Assembly (NCBI GenBank): GCA_030150795.1
Contig: JASLFF010000318.1
Span: 1-5,844 of the forward strand
Source of the DNA: Terriglobales bacterium
GTDB taxonomy: Bacteria > Acidobacteriota > Terriglobia > Terriglobales > Gp1-AA117
DNA length: 5,844 nucleotides
Direction: 5' to 3'
Part shown: in pieces, positions 5,327-5,844 of the stretch
How positions within the stretch are numbered: the first letter of the stretch is position 1
Layout of the letters: each line of letters opens with the position of its first letter
Made by a program: the position numbers and the translations under genes
The notes under the pieces: generated by a model
The model's input: the letters and a program-made list of their open reading frames with translations, nothing else
Database searches by the model: none
Told to the model about the DNA's origin: nothing

Positions 5327-5697
5327 AAGTGCTGGCTTAGAGAGAGCACATTACCGTCTGGGTCTTTCAACCAGGCAACTTTATCTCCGTTCGGCGTAGT
5401 CCAGATACCTTGCTTCTGGTCCTGGACAAAGGGATATTTTTCAAACGCAACGCCGCGTCCAGTAAGCCATTTCACTACAGCTTCAATATCCGTGACCTCC
5501 CAGCCCATGACGGTGTATTGCGCGGGTGTGAATTTACCCGCTTTGGCAATGCGGATCATTGATTCGCCAACCCGCATGACCAGCGCAAATTGATCGTCGC
5601 TCACAAATTTGAAGCCGAGCTTGCCTTCATAGAATTCTCTGGAGCGCTTCGAATCTTTGGTCGGAACAAAGCCTATGAGTTTGCCGGATGCGAGCAT
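5323..5697 (-). CDS. VOC-family (glyoxalase/bleomycin-resistance/dioxygenase fold) small protein
   Basis: This protein of 124 residues has one complete pair of beta-alpha-beta-beta-beta motifs typical of the vicinal oxygen chelate superfamily. Marks are REFYEGKLGFKFVSD (20-34), the domain joint MGWEVTDIEAVVKWL (64-78), and TTPNGDKVAWLKDPDGNVLSL (100-120). The last carries the DPDGN turn common to the family. The first strand (LIGFVPTKD) has no metal-ligand His, and the final strand ends LSLSQ instead of the usual xEL with its Glu. It is therefore unlikely to be a classical glyoxalase I, and substrate and metal use are unknown. It is probably cytoplasmic, since no signal peptide is seen. ATG 5697 is preceded by a full AGGAGGT (5709-5703) with a 5-nt spacer. 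The gene converges on the kinase gene, and both stop codons lie within the same four bases. Confidence 0.88.
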   Translation of the reverse strand: MLASGKLIGFVPTKDSKRSREFYEGKLGFKFVSDDQFALVMRVGESMIRIAKAGKFTPAQYTVMGWEVTDIEAVVKWLTGRGVAFEKYPFVQDQKQGIWTTPNGDKVAWLKDPDGNVLSLSQHF

Positions 5698-5706
5698 AGG
5701 TGACCT

Positions 5707-5734
5707 CCTGAAAAGTCAGGGCGAAACAATACCA
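5707..5734 (-). promoter_or_regulatory. Possible extended -10 promoter and 5'-end hairpin of the VOC gene
   Basis: On the minus strand TGG-TATTGT (5734-5726) resembles an extended -10 element, with no good -35. Transcription would begin near 5719. A small hairpin, CCTGA (5720-5716) and TCAGG (5711-5707) around CTTT, would then sit at the very 5' end of the message and include the first bases of the AGGAGGT ribosome site. Both elements are short and could be chance. Confidence 0.25.
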
Positions 5735-5764
5735 TGCCCGCGACCAATTCAGGGAAAATGAGTA

Positions 5765-5844
5765 TCACGCCACTTTTTCTCCGGGCTCTTTGGCTTCAGG
5801 ATGGCCGCGTTTGGCGGCTGCATTTTCGATTTCTGAATTAATCT
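5765..5844 (-). CDS. C-terminal end of an unidentified protein (partial)
   Basis: The minus strand reads open from the window edge to a TGA at 5767-5765, giving the tail INSEIENAAAKRGHPEAKEPG followed by EKVA. The composition (Lys, Glu, Ala, Pro) is like a soluble, charged C-terminus, and the codons look like those of the neighbours. It would end 67 nt before the VOC gene start on the same strand. Only 25 residues are visible and no family can be recognised. A 27-residue plus-strand frame (MSITPLFLRALW..., from 5759) overlaps it and is less convincing. Confidence 0.45.
   Translation of the reverse strand, partial: INSEIENAAAKRGHPEAKEPGEKVA

Noticed and set aside
5759..5842. 27-residue plus-strand frame at the right edge
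   Set aside because: It overlaps the more protein-like minus-strand tail and has no ribosome site.

Overview
The window is a mid-G+C bacterial chromosomal segment. It has mostly minus-strand genes flanking one plus-strand two-gene operon. The organism is not certain. Gene style, long repeat-bearing intergenic DNA with CGCGGAT arrays, and a Cpx-type system outside an obvious enterobacterial setting would suit an acidobacterium-like soil bacterium. This is an inference from general impression, not from a marker gene.

Left part (1-1844): two minus-strand genes. The first is the N-terminal 176 residues of a group II pyridoxal-phosphate-dependent decarboxylase that runs off the window start. The second is a stand-alone protein of about 327 residues that keeps several RlmJ (23S rRNA m6A methyltransferase) motifs but has DPFA where RlmJ has DPPY. 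A 285-bp gap (531-815) between them holds no convincing gene.

Middle (about 1845-2504): a gene-free stretch of about 660 bp packed with structure. It contains a cluster of hairpins (2010-2103), several short degenerate tandem arrays with 9-10 bp period, and a composite repeat module present twice, about 120 bp apart. An intrinsic terminator on the minus strand (2505-2531) closes the next gene.

Right part (2558-5326): a Spy/CpxP-family periplasmic protein gene (minus) stands divergently from a CpxR-like response regulator and a CpxA-like histidine kinase (plus), which are translationally coupled by a 1-nt overlap. This is the same layout as cpxP-cpxRA in enterobacteria. It suggests an envelope-stress circuit: the kinase senses periplasmic or membrane damage, the regulator is phosphorylated, and the divergent chaperone is a likely target. 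The 193-bp divergent spacer holds a candidate promoter with an imperfect inverted repeat around its -10 box.

Right edge (5323-5844): a small VOC (glyoxalase/dioxygenase-fold) protein gene on the minus strand overlaps the kinase stop codon tail-to-tail by 4 nt. Upstream of it is what looks like the C-terminal end of another minus-strand gene that runs off the window.
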